Assembly: GCA_002914845.1 (NCBI GenBank)
Contig: JXTC01000502.1
Location: forward strand, 1-64,000
Length of the DNA: 64,000 nt
Direction of reading: 5' to 3'
From: Trema orientale
Lineage: Eukaryota > Streptophyta > Magnoliopsida > Rosales > Cannabaceae
Shown here: in pieces, positions 63,631 through 64,000 of the stretch
How positions within the stretch are numbered: position 1 is the first letter of the stretch
Layout of the letters: each line of letters opens with the position of its first letter
The notes under the pieces: generated by a model
What the model was told of the DNA's origin: nothing
The model's input: only the letters and a program-made list of their open reading frames with translations
Databases searched by the model: none
Program-made: the position numbers and the translations under genes

Positions 63631-64000
63631 TCAACTCATCAAGTCGTCAATGAAACTTCCCATAGCGACGAACGACGACCCACCATCCAATACGACACTC
63701 CGTGCCACCGCTCCCATCTCCTTCAACTTCTTCCCCACCTCACTGTCGCTTTCCATCACACGCCTCACAGCTCTCTCGATTTCCTCCGCCGTCACCAGCC
63801 CTCCACCACCACCTCTTCTGTAGTCCACCCTCAACTCCTCTGCCAGCCCCAACTCCCTCACCATCCGAAACGCGTTCAGCTGCTGTTCCGCGTACAGAGG
63901 CCACGTGGCGATCGGAACGCCGTGCCAGAGACTCTCCAGAACAGAGTTCCACCCGCAGTGAGAGACGAACCCTCCGACCGCTCTGTGGGCCAGGATCTCA
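63631..64000 (-). CDS. UDP-glycosyltransferase, UGT71-like, C-terminal part only
   Basis: It transfers a sugar from a UDP-sugar to a small molecule; acceptor unknown. The window edge cuts the gene, leaving the last 123 codons. They hold most of the PSPG sugar-donor box ('[18 protein letters not shown]', then '[19 protein letters not shown]'), followed by '[20 protein letters not shown]', a poly-glycine stretch and the last helix. The phrase '[18 protein letters not shown]' is typical of the UGT71 group. Codons here are GC-richer than in the surrounding DNA. Frame open to the window edge. Confidence 0.9.
   Translation of the reverse strand, partial: EILAHRAVGGFVSHCGWNSVLESLWHGVPIATWPLYAEQQLNAFRMVRELGLAEELRVDYRRGGGGGLVTAEEIERAVRRVMESDSEVGKKLKEMGAVARSVVLDGGSSFVAMGSFIDDLMS

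Overview
The window is nuclear DNA of a flowering plant, almost certainly a eudicot. It has AT-rich intergenic DNA, short GT-AG introns, LTR retrotransposons, MITEs and a LINE. The genes are plant-specific families: non-specific phospholipase C, a plant villin, a DYW-class PPR protein, an LRR-XII receptor kinase and a UGT71-like glycosyltransferase. I cannot name the species.

Layout. 1-5425: old gag-only Ty3/Gypsy-type element. 5426-7942: intergenic, with two foldback MITEs. 7943-14314: one Ty1/Copia element, minus strand, with a clean 5-bp target duplication. 14828-15305: long-TIR MITE. 16242-19157 and 21495-23869: two intact head-to-tail NPC1 genes (minus), with a decayed villin 3' fragment between them. 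24-28 kb: AT-rich repeats. 28.1-30.3 kb: second decayed villin 3' fragment. 30282-31803: solo LTR. 31804-33278: short LTR element with a gag-like ORF. 34576-45745: complete VLN1-type villin (minus, 22 coding exons, 903 aa), with a second copy of the short LTR element in intron 17. 48.1-49.8 kb: LINE 3' fragment. 50.06-50.83 kb: repeat block. 51061-53496: ZC3H25/RBMX2-type splicing protein (plus). 56080-59314: LRR-XII receptor kinase (plus). 60791-63010: OTP81/QED1-type PPR editing factor (minus). 63631-64000: 3' end of a UGT71-like gene (minus).

Two results stand out. First, NPC1, VLN1, OTP81 and a UGT71 gene lie together here. From remembered Arabidopsis locus numbers these genes are split between two homoeologous regions: NPC1 beside UGT71C5-C3 on chromosome 1, and UGT71D1/C2/C1 beside OTP81 and near VLN1 on chromosome 2. 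The window therefore looks like the unsplit ancestral block. Second, the NPC1/VLN1 part has been rearranged by repeated local duplication. That left two working NPC1 copies and three VLN1 3' ends, only one of them intact. Element insertions shared or not shared between copies give the order of events.

The host genes do not form a pathway. They act in lipid hydrolysis, actin bundling, spliceosome function, surface perception, chloroplast RNA editing and small-molecule glycosylation. I found no RNA gene, CRISPR array, or organellar or bacterial insert.
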